Positions 1 to 8,022 of a stretch of 43,773 nucleotides of DNA are shown here, piece after piece; within the stretch, counting starts at the first letter, position 1; each line of letters opens with the position of its first letter. This DNA is from a virus: IMG/VR virus record IMGVR_UViG_3300046804_000743, positions 1 through 43,773 of that record; one strand, written 5' to 3'. A program made the position numbers and the translations under genes. The notes beneath the pieces were generated by a model that was given only the letters and a program-made list of their open reading frames with translations, did no database searches and was not told where the DNA came from.

Positions 1-1
1 T

Positions 2-163
2 ACCAGTTATTACGAGCAAGGTAACAACGGTGCTGGGGGTAGTCGCGTAATTCAGTGGGGGTGGAACCCAGTAGGTGGAGCTAGTGGATTTGATTCAGAC
101 TTGACCCCTAATGACTTAGTGGGTAAAGGCAGATTAGGTACAGTAACAATAGTGATTAGTTGA
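2..163 (+). CDS. 3' end of a structural-module gene (partial)
   Basis: The frame starting at base 2 is open from the window edge and encodes the last 53 residues of a protein ending in GKGRLGTVTIVIS, then TGA. The start lies outside the window. The residues are Gly/Asn/Ser-rich with beta-like hydrophobic alternation at the end. It sits just upstream of two small genes and the head-tail adaptor, a place where many podovirus-like genomes carry the major capsid protein. That identity is only a positional guess; no capsid signature can be recognised in so short a piece. Confidence 0.55.
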   Translation, partial: TSYYEQGNNGAGGSRVIQWGWNPVGGASGFDSDLTPNDLVGKGRLGTVTIVIS

Positions 164-173
164 GGATTTTAAT

Positions 174-326
174 ATGAACCAGAATAAATCGTTTCCAAAA
201 GAGTCAGTGCCGACTGTAGGTGAAAATCAACACGGCATTAAGAATCATAAAGCTAAGGGTGTGACATCCAAAGCTATGAAGCAAGTCGGGCGTAATTTAG
301 CCCGTGCTAAAAACCAAAAGGGGTAA
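174..326 (+). CDS. Small basic hypothetical protein (50 aa)
   Basis: ATG at 174 is preceded by GAGGATTTTAAT, a usable ribosome binding site, and the frame closes with TAA at 324-326. The product is strongly basic: Lys, Arg and His spread along its length, with an NQKG end. It has no hydrophobic segment and only one recurring feature, a Lys-rich C-terminal half. It lies 10 nt after the preceding stop and 4 nt before the next start, so it belongs to the late structural operon. No family is recognised. A minor virion or DNA-contacting role is possible but not shown. Confidence 0.6.
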   Translation: MNQNKSFPKESVPTVGENQHGIKNHKAKGVTSKAMKQVGRNLARAKNQKG

Positions 327-330
327 AATA

Positions 331-591
331 ATGGCTAAGGGTAATAAACCTGAGTTTGAGTTTTTTAGTGCTGACGTTGCCGATCCAATTGGCAAATATA
401 CGCAGCCTAAGCCAAATACTGCTAAACCCGGTAATCAAAAAGACACAGGATATCCTGATCTGGATGAAAACTGGAGTGATGTCCGTGTAAAAGGGCGTTA
501 TATGGCGGGTACTCGTAAAAAGCAATTTGCTGATATGCGGGGCTACGGCGCAGCTACTAAGGGCAAAAAGTTCCGAATTGACGAGGATTAA
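331..591 (+). CDS. Small hypothetical virion-region protein (86 aa)
   Basis: The start at 331 is chosen because AGGGGT lies just upstream at proper spacing. An in-frame ATG at 304 would overlap the previous gene without a good binding site. The product is hydrophilic, with an acidic-aromatic N-terminal stretch (EFEFFSADVADPIGKY) and a basic C-terminal part containing KGRYMAGTRKKQF. The gene is 2 nt from the adaptor gene. Such short proteins between capsid and adaptor genes are common in podovirus-like phages, but no family is recognised here. Confidence 0.65.
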   Translation: MAKGNKPEFEFFSADVADPIGKYTQPKPNTAKPGNQKDTGYPDLDENWSDVRVKGRYMAGTRKKQFADMRGYGAATKGKKFRIDED

Positions 592-593
592 CT

Positions 594-1259
594 GTGTTTT
601 ACAGTAGTACTAGTAGTCTTACAGACCCAAACAATCTTTGGTATGCGGTACAAGCATACTGTGAAAGTACGGAATCATCCTTTGTGGCTCAGATTCCTGA
701 GTTTGTACAATCGGCTGAGGAGCGTGTATATAACTCCGTTCAGATCCCGGCTATTCGCAAAAACGTGACAGGTACAATAACATCAGGGAATCAATATCTT
801 ACGCTGCCCACTGATTGGCTTGCTACGTTCTCTATCGCAGTGATTAACCCCACAACTGGGGCCTATTCTTATCTTTTAGATAAGGACGTAAACTTTATTA
901 GAGAATCTTTCCCAGTTCCTAGTTCTACTGGAATGCCACAATACTCTGCAATTTTTGACTCAAATAGCCTAATTTTAGGCCCTACTCCAGACCAAACGTA
1001 CACCACTGAGCTGCACTATTACTACTATCCTGAGTCTATTGTGACTGCTGGGACAAGCTGGTTAGGGGACCATTTCGAGATGGTACTTCTATACGGGACT
1101 ATACGAGAAGCGTATACTTACCTGAAAGGTGAAGCGGATCTTATGGCGGCTTATGAAGCCAAATATCAAGAAGCTATGACTTTACTTAAGATTCTTGGCG
1201 ATGGCAAAGATCGTCGAGATGCATATCGTTCAGGCCAAGCTAGGACCCCAGTATTATGA
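594..1259 (+). CDS. Putative head-tail adaptor protein (221 aa)
   Basis: The gene starts with GTG at 594, with GAGG 7 nt upstream. The protein has the look of the phage adaptor family that forms the ring below the portal. An N-terminal helical part (EFVQSAEERVYNSVQIPAIRKN) is followed by a beta part with YLTLPTDWLATFSIAV and LILGPTPDQTYTTELHYYYY. A C-terminal helical part (GTIREAYTYLKGEADLMAAYEAKYQEAM) ends with a short basic tail. This layout matches adaptor proteins of SU10- and P22-like podoviruses as I remember them. Its place before the fibre and nozzle genes agrees. The exact family was not checked by search. Confidence 0.7.
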   Translation: MFYSSTSSLTDPNNLWYAVQAYCESTESSFVAQIPEFVQSAEERVYNSVQIPAIRKNVTGTITSGNQYLTLPTDWLATFSIAVINPTTGAYSYLLDKDVNFIRESFPVPSSTGMPQYSAIFDSNSLILGPTPDQTYTTELHYYYYPESIVTAGTSWLGDHFEMVLLYGTIREAYTYLKGEADLMAAYEAKYQEAMTLLKILGDGKDRRDAYRSGQARTPVL

Positions 1260-1546
1260 TGAGCGCAAATTCAGAAAGTTTCTTAGGGCAAGTTAACGTA
1301 GTCACTGCTGACAACCGAGGGTTTACTCCTGAAGAAATTGCAGACTATACCGTTAACAAAATTATCTCTATTGGGGAGCAAAGTCACCCCGTTATTATCG
1401 AGCAAGCTAAGGCTTTTAAAGGGTATATTAGAGAAGTTTTAGTAGAATCCCTAAGAAACGCTCAACAATCTGAAAGAACTACTATTTGTGCAAAACTTGC
1501 ACAAGCTGGACACAACGACATTTCACAAATTATTAGGAGTCTATAA
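1256..1546 (+). CDS. Conserved-looking small phage protein (96 aa)
   Basis: The start overlaps the adaptor stop (ATGATGA at 1256-1261), so ATG at 1256 or at 1259 could be used; translational coupling is likely. The protein appears helical. It has a short N-terminal tail, then FTPEEIADYTVNKIISIGEQ, a segment with QAKAFKGYIREVLVESLR, and an end containing ERTTICAKLAQAGHNDI. I recall similar short proteins at this place in other aquatic phages, always without known function. It could be a minor head or tail component or a chaperone. The function is unknown. Confidence 0.75.
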   Translation: MMSANSESFLGQVNVVTADNRGFTPEEIADYTVNKIISIGEQSHPVIIEQAKAFKGYIREVLVESLRNAQQSERTTICAKLAQAGHNDISQIIRSL

Positions 1547-2004
1547 TGGCTATTACTCAAGCAATGGCTACAAGCTTTAAGCAGGAAATACTTACTGCTT
1601 ATCATAACTTTGGCACGACAGCTACTCGTGCAACTACCGCAGCGGATACATTTAAGATCGCGCTATATACCTCATCCGCTACATTAAGTGCAAGTACTAC
1701 GGTATATAGTAGCTCTAATGAAATTACCAATACTACTGGCTCTGCATATGTTGCTGGTGGAGTAGCGCTAACTATTTCTCAAGTACCTACTACATCTGGC
1801 ACGACGGCATTCCTTAGTTTTAATAACGCAACGTGGAATACAGCTTCATTTACGGCTAACGGGGCTTTAATCTATAACAGTACTCAGGGTAATCGTGCAG
1901 TAGCAGTATTAGCGTTTGGTAGTGATAAGACTGTATCATCGGGTACGTTCCAGATTCAGTTTCCTACTGCAGACGCAACTAACGCTATTATCCGTATTGC
2001 TTAA
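1546..2004 (+). CDS. Putative phage structural protein, beta-rich (152 aa)
   Basis: The start overlaps the previous stop in TAATGG, with AGGAGT just upstream. The protein is rich in Thr, Ser and Ala. Its ordered blocks are DTFKIALYTSSATL, YVAGGVALTISQVPTTSG, FNNATWNTASFTANGALIYN and AVAVLAFGSDKTVSSGTFQIQFP. These look like an Ig-like or jelly-roll beta sandwich. I recall this pattern as a common unnamed structural protein of aquatic phages, placed next to tail fibre genes. A decoration or fibre-attachment role would fit, but neither is demonstrated. Confidence 0.7.
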   Translation: MAITQAMATSFKQEILTAYHNFGTTATRATTAADTFKIALYTSSATLSASTTVYSSSNEITNTTGSAYVAGGVALTISQVPTTSGTTAFLSFNNATWNTASFTANGALIYNSTQGNRAVAVLAFGSDKTVSSGTFQIQFPTADATNAIIRIA

Positions 2005-2019
2005 GTACTAGGGGCTAAG

Positions 2020-2187
2020 ATGCGTATTTCTTTTGCATTTGATACCCCGTATGGTAGATATAGTGATGCGTTGGTTCTACCTGATGATAATACGTATACA
2101 AATGACGAAATAGAAGCAATGAAACAAGCGCGTTTTGATGCTTGGTTATCTATAGTTTCCGCTGTACCCCCTGAAGAGACTCCATAA
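2020..2187 (+). CDS. Small acidic hypothetical protein (55 aa)
   Basis: ATG at 2020 follows AGGGGCTAAG, and the frame ends with TAA at 2185-2187, whose last base starts the next gene (TAATG). The product is acidic, with FAFDTPYGRYSDALVLPDD, a Glu-containing helix (NDEIEAMKQARFDAWLSIV) and a PPEETP tail. Tight coupling to the following fibre-like gene suggests shared use, perhaps as a small fibre chaperone or attachment protein. No family is recognised. Confidence 0.6.
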   Translation: MRISFAFDTPYGRYSDALVLPDDNTYTNDEIEAMKQARFDAWLSIVSAVPPEETP

Positions 2188-3560
2188 TGGCTAACCGATA
2201 CTGGGTAGGCGGTGCGGGTACGTGGGATGCTTCCTCCACCACTCATTGGTCCACTTCATCTGGCGGAGCTAGTGGTGCGTCTGTGCCTACATCTGCTGAC
2301 TCAGTTTTCTTTGATCAAGCAGGGACTTATACAGTTACCCTTGGAACTTCCGCAAATTTATATTTATTAAATTGGACTGTATCTGCAGGTACTGTTACGT
2401 TTGTAGGTACGCCTTATGGTTTGTATTTATATGGGAGCATAAGTTTAATTGCAGGTACAGTATGTACATTTACTACTAGTAATATGATACTTTATGGAGC
2501 AGCTAAAACTATTCAAACCAATGGAACTACTTTCCCTAATACGGGGTTTAATATAAGAACCCCATCGGCTACAAATTCAACTACTACTTTATTAGATGCC
2601 TTGACCTGTACAACTATGATTATAGCTGTTAATGGGTCTACGCATACCTTTGTCTTAAATGGATATACTGTAACACTAACCTCTAGCACTTCATCGGCAC
2701 TTGTAATAAACTCGTCGGTTACGATTAATTTTGGTACAGGTGGATCGTTTGTATTTTCCAACGGTGGGGGGGTAACCGCAAGTTCTTCTACCGGATCAAT
2801 AACCACATCTGGGACAGGTACTCTGCAATTTAATGGGTCTTCTAATTTTATTGTATTAAAAAATAGAATATTTCCTGGAGTTACTGTATCTAAAGGTGGC
2901 ACTGGATCGATTAATATTTATGACTCAAATACATTTGATACTATTCAGAACACTGCGCAGCCTGTTACATTTAATTTTTTAGCTGGTACTGTTACTACAG
3001 TTACAAACTTCAATATCAATGGCACTTCAGGAAACTTGGTAACTTTAAAATCTGCTATCGCAGGATCACAGTTTACTATTTCAAAACCTAGCGGCACTGT
3101 AACGGCAAATTATCTATCTATTAAAGACTCAGCAGCAACAGGTGGAGCCGTTTGGATAGCTGATTTTAGTACTGATGCAGGGAATAATAGCGGCTGGATT
3201 ATAAACGCTGGTGGGAGCCAATTTGTATCTGTAAATAATACAGGGCTAGATATGACTGGAGCTGTAGGGGATGTCACTATTGCTAGTGATCAAACTATAC
3301 TTCCTAACAACATTGGTATACTTGGGTACTGCTTTAGACCTAATGCTCTTTCATACAGTATATTTATTGGAACAGCCGGAACAGTAGGTCCGTTGGGAGT
3401 AGCGGGTACTGGCAGAATAGGGTTATATGACCTTAGATATGATAATAATTTTACAGTAACCGGAGTATCTGGAACCGGAGTTGTAAGTAATACCCCCTTA
3501 AATATTTGGATTTCTGTAAATACTAATCAAACTGCTGATTGGACTCCAATAGCAACTTAA
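2187..3560 (+). CDS. Putative tail fibre / beta-solenoid virion protein (457 aa)
   Basis: The N terminus MANRYWVGGAGTWDASSTTH is a signature I recall from many phage tail or fibre-associated proteins. The following Ser/Thr/Gly-rich region (about residues 35-340) has repeating short strands such as FTTSNMILYG and TVTLTSSTSSALVINSSVTI, typical of a right-handed beta solenoid. A different C-terminal part (from about residue 345, with TIASDQTILPNNIGILGYCF) may be a cap or receptor-contacting domain. It sits in the fibre block of the late operon. It probably acts on the virion surface in host contact. The exact role is inferred from composition and position. Confidence 0.7.
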   Translation: MANRYWVGGAGTWDASSTTHWSTSSGGASGASVPTSADSVFFDQAGTYTVTLGTSANLYLLNWTVSAGTVTFVGTPYGLYLYGSISLIAGTVCTFTTSNMILYGAAKTIQTNGTTFPNTGFNIRTPSATNSTTTLLDALTCTTMIIAVNGSTHTFVLNGYTVTLTSSTSSALVINSSVTINFGTGGSFVFSNGGGVTASSSTGSITTSGTGTLQFNGSSNFIVLKNRIFPGVTVSKGGTGSINIYDSNTFDTIQNTAQPVTFNFLAGTVTTVTNFNINGTSGNLVTLKSAIAGSQFTISKPSGTVTANYLSIKDSAATGGAVWIADFSTDAGNNSGWIINAGGSQFVSVNNTGLDMTGAVGDVTIASDQTILPNNIGILGYCFRPNALSYSIFIGTAGTVGPLGVAGTGRIGLYDLRYDNNFTVTGVSGTGVVSNTPLNIWISVNTNQTADWTPIAT

Positions 3561-3579
3561 TGATTTAGAGGCAATATAA

Positions 3580-4605
3580 ATGGCAACTTTTCCTCCTTTC
3601 TCAACTAATTTAAAGCTTACCTTAATCGCAACTGGTGCACAGGCTGGTACGTGGGGTGATACGACTAACACTAATCTTGGGTATTTACTTGAGGAAGCTA
3701 TTTCTGGATATATAACTCAAGCAGTATCAACGGGTACTTCAACTGTACTTACTATGGACCAAGGGGTAAGTTGTACTGCTCGTAATATGTTTATTGAACT
3801 GACGGGTACTGGGGGTACTAGTACTTACTTAGAAGTTCCAGATAATTCAAAACTCTACTTTATTTATAACAATACGACAGGTGCAGTTACCGTCAGAGGT
3901 GCGGGCGGGTCTGGTGTTTCTGTCCCTGCGGGTGCTCGGTATCTTTTAGTCTATAACGGCACAGATATTATTAATGCTATCTCGTCAAACTTAACTTACT
4001 CTGGTAATACTAATTATCTACCTAAATTTGCTACTTCTACTTCATTAGGAAATAGTAATGTATACGATAACGGGACTAATGTAGGTATAGGTACAAATAG
4101 TCCTACGGCTAAGCTAGATGTATTGGGGAGTTTTAAGGTAACCCCTAGCATTTATGGAAGTGCTTATACTGGAACTTTTTTTGGGCTTGATGCTCCTTTT
4201 ATCGTTAGTGCAGATTATGATAATAGTTGGGGGTTAATAGTTACCAATCCAAATCTTCCTGACCCTACTAACCAAGGGGCTGCTTTTACTGTAAATACTG
4301 ATTTTAATTTTTATCTCACAGTTTTTGGAAGTAGCGGGGCCTTTGGGGCCCTTGTAATAGACCCAACAAATAAACTAGTTTACATAGGTCTTGGTGAGTC
4401 TACGACTAAAGTTGGCATAGGATCAGTTGGAGCTCCCACTGCCGCATTAGATGTTAACTCTGATACAGTTAGACTACGTACTGCTAAGACTCCAGCCTCA
4501 GCTACAGCTACAGGTAATGCAGGGGATATTTGTTGGGATAGCGGCTATGTGTATGTATGTGTCGCTGCTAACACTTGGAAACGCGCTGCTCTAGCTACGT
4601 GGTAA
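3580..4605 (+). CDS. Putative tail fibre protein (341 aa)
   Basis: ATG at 3580 is preceded by AGAGGC. The N-terminal part (KLTLIATGAQAGTWGDTTNT) is a familiar beginning of phage fibre proteins. It is followed by LGYLLEEAISGYITQAV and a beta region with VPAGARYLLVYNGTDII. From about residue 160 come short repeats of the fibre-shaft type (YDNGTNVGIGTNSPTAKLDV, later KVGIGSVGAPTAALDVNSD), which also occur in trimeric fibres. The C terminus ends with a short Trp/Tyr-containing block (GYVYVCVAANTWKRAALATW). A trimeric fibre or receptor-binding subunit is likely. No cleavable chaperone domain is seen. Confidence 0.75.
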   Translation: MATFPPFSTNLKLTLIATGAQAGTWGDTTNTNLGYLLEEAISGYITQAVSTGTSTVLTMDQGVSCTARNMFIELTGTGGTSTYLEVPDNSKLYFIYNNTTGAVTVRGAGGSGVSVPAGARYLLVYNGTDIINAISSNLTYSGNTNYLPKFATSTSLGNSNVYDNGTNVGIGTNSPTAKLDVLGSFKVTPSIYGSAYTGTFFGLDAPFIVSADYDNSWGLIVTNPNLPDPTNQGAAFTVNTDFNFYLTVFGSSGAFGALVIDPTNKLVYIGLGESTTKVGIGSVGAPTAALDVNSDTVRLRTAKTPASATATGNAGDICWDSGYVYVCVAANTWKRAALATW

Positions 4606-4611
4606 TTAATA

Positions 4612-7401
4612 ATGGCTCTACAGAAGCTTACACTTAAACCCGGCGTAAACAGAGAAGGTACTAGTTACGCTAATGAAAATGGGTTTTATAGTAGTGATAA
4701 AGTTCGCTTTCGCTCTGGCTATGCTGAAAAGATAGGTGGCTGGAAAAATATCGGAGCTTACACTTATGACGGTATTGCGCGTTCTATATGGGCGTGGGTA
4801 GCTCTGTCTGGAGAACATTTATTAGGTATAGGTACCTCACAAAAGTTTTATATCGGGTATGGCACTAATTATTACGATATCACTCCTATCCGCACTACTA
4901 TATCTGCTACTAATATCGTAACCGGCGCAGGTACCCCACAAGTAACTATAGATATTACTAATAACGAAGCTACTACTGGGTCATTTTTTACCCTTACTAA
5001 AGCCTATGGAGTACTTACTTCAGATATAAGTGATGTCGCCGTAAGTATTGATATAAGTGGCGTAACAGGTACTTTTCCTGCATCAGGCACTATTTTAATA
5101 GATAAAGAGCAAATTAACTATTCTAGTATTAGTGGGCCAGTTTCTGGAGTTTATACCCTAACTATTCCTGCTACAAACGGTCGTGGCGTAAATGGCACTT
5201 TCTATGCTGCACATTTAGCAGGAGCTACGGTTATTTCGTTAGAGGCTATTACTGTAGGCGGGGTAAACTTTGCTGGAGAACAACAAGCGATAGCGGTCAC
5301 AACTAACTCTATTACATTTAATACGACTTCTACTACCACAGCCGCGTCTTCTGCTGGTACTTTTTACGCCATATTTGATGTGAATGCTGGTGGTGGAACG
5401 TATACCACTAATTTTGGGTGGGGCTCAGGTGGATGGGGCGCTAATCCTTGGGGGTCTAGTACTATTACAACCAGCACTATGCCAATTAGATTATGGTCCC
5501 AGTCTAACTTTGATCAGGACCTTATTTTTGCTCCACGTTACGGATCAATATATTGGTGGACTAAAAATATTTCCGCTTTACCGAGAGCTATTACATTAAA
5601 TACTCAAGCTAATAATCAAACAACTGTAGATACAGCAAAAACAGTAACTACTGCGCAGTGGATAAGTAACGCTTCAAGTATAGTTGTATATGAAACTACA
5701 GATATTGATACAGGGTGTGTAATTACTGGTACAGGGATTCCGGTAGGGGCTTATGTAGCTACTACTTGGGACTATAGTACAACAGTACCTTTAATTGATC
5801 CTACCACCGGCTCTCCCGCTACACTTAGTAATGCACAAACTACTCTGAATGGCAATATTAATGCTTCTGTTCTTAGTATTACACTTACATCAGGTACAGG
5901 ATTTCCAAGCTCAGATGGTGTGATTATTATCGGCGGCGAGCAGATTTTTTATGACACTTTGGTGGGTAATGTAATAACAGTAAATACGAATGGTCGTGGG
6001 TATAATGGGACTACTGCAACTACTCACAATAATGGTGATCCGGTCTATAACTACACTCCAACTGAGGTCACTGTTAGCTATGCTGGACGACATATTCCTG
6101 TTAAGACGTTACTTATTTCGACTTCTAGCTCTAATGCATTTACCATCGCATTTGGTGCAACTCCTTATGATCCTTATAATTTTAGCAACCTCGCTAATTT
6201 TGACCCTCTTTTAATTCGTTGGTCTGATCAAGATAATCCATATGAGTGGGTCCCTTCAGCAAATAATCAATCAGGAGAACAGCGTTTAGCTAATGGTTCA
6301 GTCATAGTTACTGTAGCTAATACTCGCCAAGAAATCCTAGTTTGGACGGACACTGCACTTTATTCAATGCAATATGTAGGTCCACCTTATGTATTCAACA
6401 TTAACTTGTTGATGGATAACTTATCTATTGCATCACAAAATGCGGCTATCACTGTAAATAATATTACATACTGGATGGGTGTAGATCGCTTCTACCAATA
6501 TTCAGGACGAGTTGAAACTTTACCTTGTACGCTACGTCAATTCATTTTCGGGGACATTAATAGAGCACAATTAGCTCAGATTTGTTGTGGAACTAACGAG
6601 GGTTTTAATGAAGTTTGGTGGTTCTACCCATCCTCGACGAGCCTTATTAATGATCGATATGTAATATATAACCACCTAGAACAGACGTGGACCTACGGTA
6701 CTATTAACCGTACTGCTTGGTTAGATACGCAGTTAGAAGAAAATCCATTAGGTGCATTTAGCACAGAGCGTACTTATCTTGCTTTAAATGTAGGTAGTAC
6801 GGATACTAGTATTCAGTTAGCGGAAACTTCTTCTTTGCCCTACTCTGGCACAATTACTATTGACTCCGAGCAAATTACATATGCGGTTAATAACTATGCT
6901 AATAACCTGCTACAGGGTTGTGTTCGCGGGGTAAATAATACTACTGCTGCGCCTCATACTGCCTATGCTAGGGCTACATTTGCTACCCCAAACCAACTTA
7001 TGTACCACGAGTTTGGGTATGATGACGGGTCTGGGATTGTGACATTGCCTATTGAAGCCTATATTGAGTCTGCGGACTTCGATATCGGGGATGGGATGAA
7101 CTTTGCCTATGTATGGCGTATTTTGCCTGACCTTACCTTTAGCGGGTCTACAGTTTCAAGTCCGAAATGTCAACTTACAGTTAGGGTTAGGCAGAATTCA
7201 GGTTCTGCATATACAACTGGTAGTACTGATTCTCAGGATGTTACCCGTACTGCAACTTACCCAATCGAGCAATATACAGGGCAGGTCTATACCCGGGTTC
7301 GAGGCCGTCAGATGGCGTTTAGGATGTCATCTAATACGTTGGGGGTCTTCTGGCAGATGGGTATGATGCGTATTGATATTCGACAGGATGGTCGTAGGTA
7401 A
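4612..7401 (+). CDS. Putative tail nozzle / DNA stabilisation-like protein (929 aa)
   Basis: The N terminus (LKPGVNREGTSYANENGFY, then DKVRFRSGYAEKIGGW) resembles proteins of the P22 gp10 / T7 gp12 type, which close the tail tube and keep packaged DNA inside. The middle part carries NFDQDLIFAPRYGSIYWW and VWTDTALYSMQYVGPPYVFN, typical propeller-like blocks of this family. Three inserted modules of about 45-50 residues share I-x-[DG]-x-EQI-x-Y followed by RG-x-N and a His. They begin near residues 159, 436 and 746. At 929 aa the protein is longer than P22 gp10, and the modules explain much of this. The next gene starts in the stop (TAATGG). Confidence 0.72.
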   Translation: MALQKLTLKPGVNREGTSYANENGFYSSDKVRFRSGYAEKIGGWKNIGAYTYDGIARSIWAWVALSGEHLLGIGTSQKFYIGYGTNYYDITPIRTTISATNIVTGAGTPQVTIDITNNEATTGSFFTLTKAYGVLTSDISDVAVSIDISGVTGTFPASGTILIDKEQINYSSISGPVSGVYTLTIPATNGRGVNGTFYAAHLAGATVISLEAITVGGVNFAGEQQAIAVTTNSITFNTTSTTTAASSAGTFYAIFDVNAGGGTYTTNFGWGSGGWGANPWGSSTITTSTMPIRLWSQSNFDQDLIFAPRYGSIYWWTKNISALPRAITLNTQANNQTTVDTAKTVTTAQWISNASSIVVYETTDIDTGCVITGTGIPVGAYVATTWDYSTTVPLIDPTTGSPATLSNAQTTLNGNINASVLSITLTSGTGFPSSDGVIIIGGEQIFYDTLVGNVITVNTNGRGYNGTTATTHNNGDPVYNYTPTEVTVSYAGRHIPVKTLLISTSSSNAFTIAFGATPYDPYNFSNLANFDPLLIRWSDQDNPYEWVPSANNQSGEQRLANGSVIVTVANTRQEILVWTDTALYSMQYVGPPYVFNINLLMDNLSIASQNAAITVNNITYWMGVDRFYQYSGRVETLPCTLRQFIFGDINRAQLAQICCGTNEGFNEVWWFYPSSTSLINDRYVIYNHLEQTWTYGTINRTAWLDTQLEENPLGAFSTERTYLALNVGSTDTSIQLAETSSLPYSGTITIDSEQITYAVNNYANNLLQGCVRGVNNTTAAPHTAYARATFATPNQLMYHEFGYDDGSGIVTLPIEAYIESADFDIGDGMNFAYVWRILPDLTFSGSTVSSPKCQLTVRVRQNSGSAYTTGSTDSQDVTRTATYPIEQYTGQVYTRVRGRQMAFRMSSNTLGVFWQMGMMRIDIRQDGRR

Positions 7402-8012
7402 TGGCAACTAGGAAAAAATTAGTACCCCCTAACCTATTAGTAGCCCCAAAATTATACGATTGGCGGTATCAAGAACAGTTAAATAATGCCCAACGATTAT
7501 TTTATACTGGCTTAACTAATCAGGTTAATGGCTCTTTGCCTTATGGTACTTATTATAGTACTATAACTTTAGAGAATCCGACGGCAAATGCCGTTAATCT
7601 AGTGCCATTTGATGCTAGATTATTAGAATCGTACAATACCGCGATTGGTAGGGTTGATTCCCGTATATATGTGGCAGAAACCGGTATATACAATGTACAA
7701 TTTTCCGCACAAGCCAATGTAGCTACTGGCGGTGGGGCTGAAAAGATTACTCTTTGGCTAAGAAAAAACGGGGAAGACTACCCCGCATCGGCTGGTAAAA
7801 TAGTAGTAAATGGGCCTAGTTCTGAGACTATGGCTGCTTGGAACTATGTATTAGTTTTGTCTGCGGGGGACTATGTTGAGTTAGCTTGGGCTTCTCCAGA
7901 AACTCATATGATACTTCAAGCAGAAGCTGCTACTGACACTATACCGTCGATACCTTCAGTTATATTAACTATTTGTTGGGTGTCCTACCTTAATTTATCT
8001 AAGGGCACGTAA
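7401..8012 (+). CDS. Putative C1q/TNF-like jelly-roll virion protein (203 aa)
   Basis: The start overlaps the previous stop. A basic N-terminal stretch (MATRKKLVPPNLLVAPKLYDW) may anchor it to the tail. From about residue 75 the sequence resembles C1q/TNF-type jelly rolls: SRIYVAETGIYNVQFSAQAN, then KITLWLRKNGEDYPASAGKI, then MAAWNYVLVLSAGDYVELAW and ILQAEAA. In phages such domains form trimeric knobs or capsid/tail decorations. Position directly after the nozzle-like gene suggests a tail-attached knob. The fold call is from the pattern only. Confidence 0.65.
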   Translation: MATRKKLVPPNLLVAPKLYDWRYQEQLNNAQRLFYTGLTNQVNGSLPYGTYYSTITLENPTANAVNLVPFDARLLESYNTAIGRVDSRIYVAETGIYNVQFSAQANVATGGGAEKITLWLRKNGEDYPASAGKIVVNGPSSETMAAWNYVLVLSAGDYVELAWASPETHMILQAEAATDTIPSIPSVILTICWVSYLNLSKGT

Positions 8013-8022
8013 CGGAGATATT

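Noticed and set aside
2513-2902. 129-aa frame on the - strand
   Set aside because: It is opposite to the fibre gene, which has strong family features and normal codon use; the Val/Pro-rich translation is a shadow.
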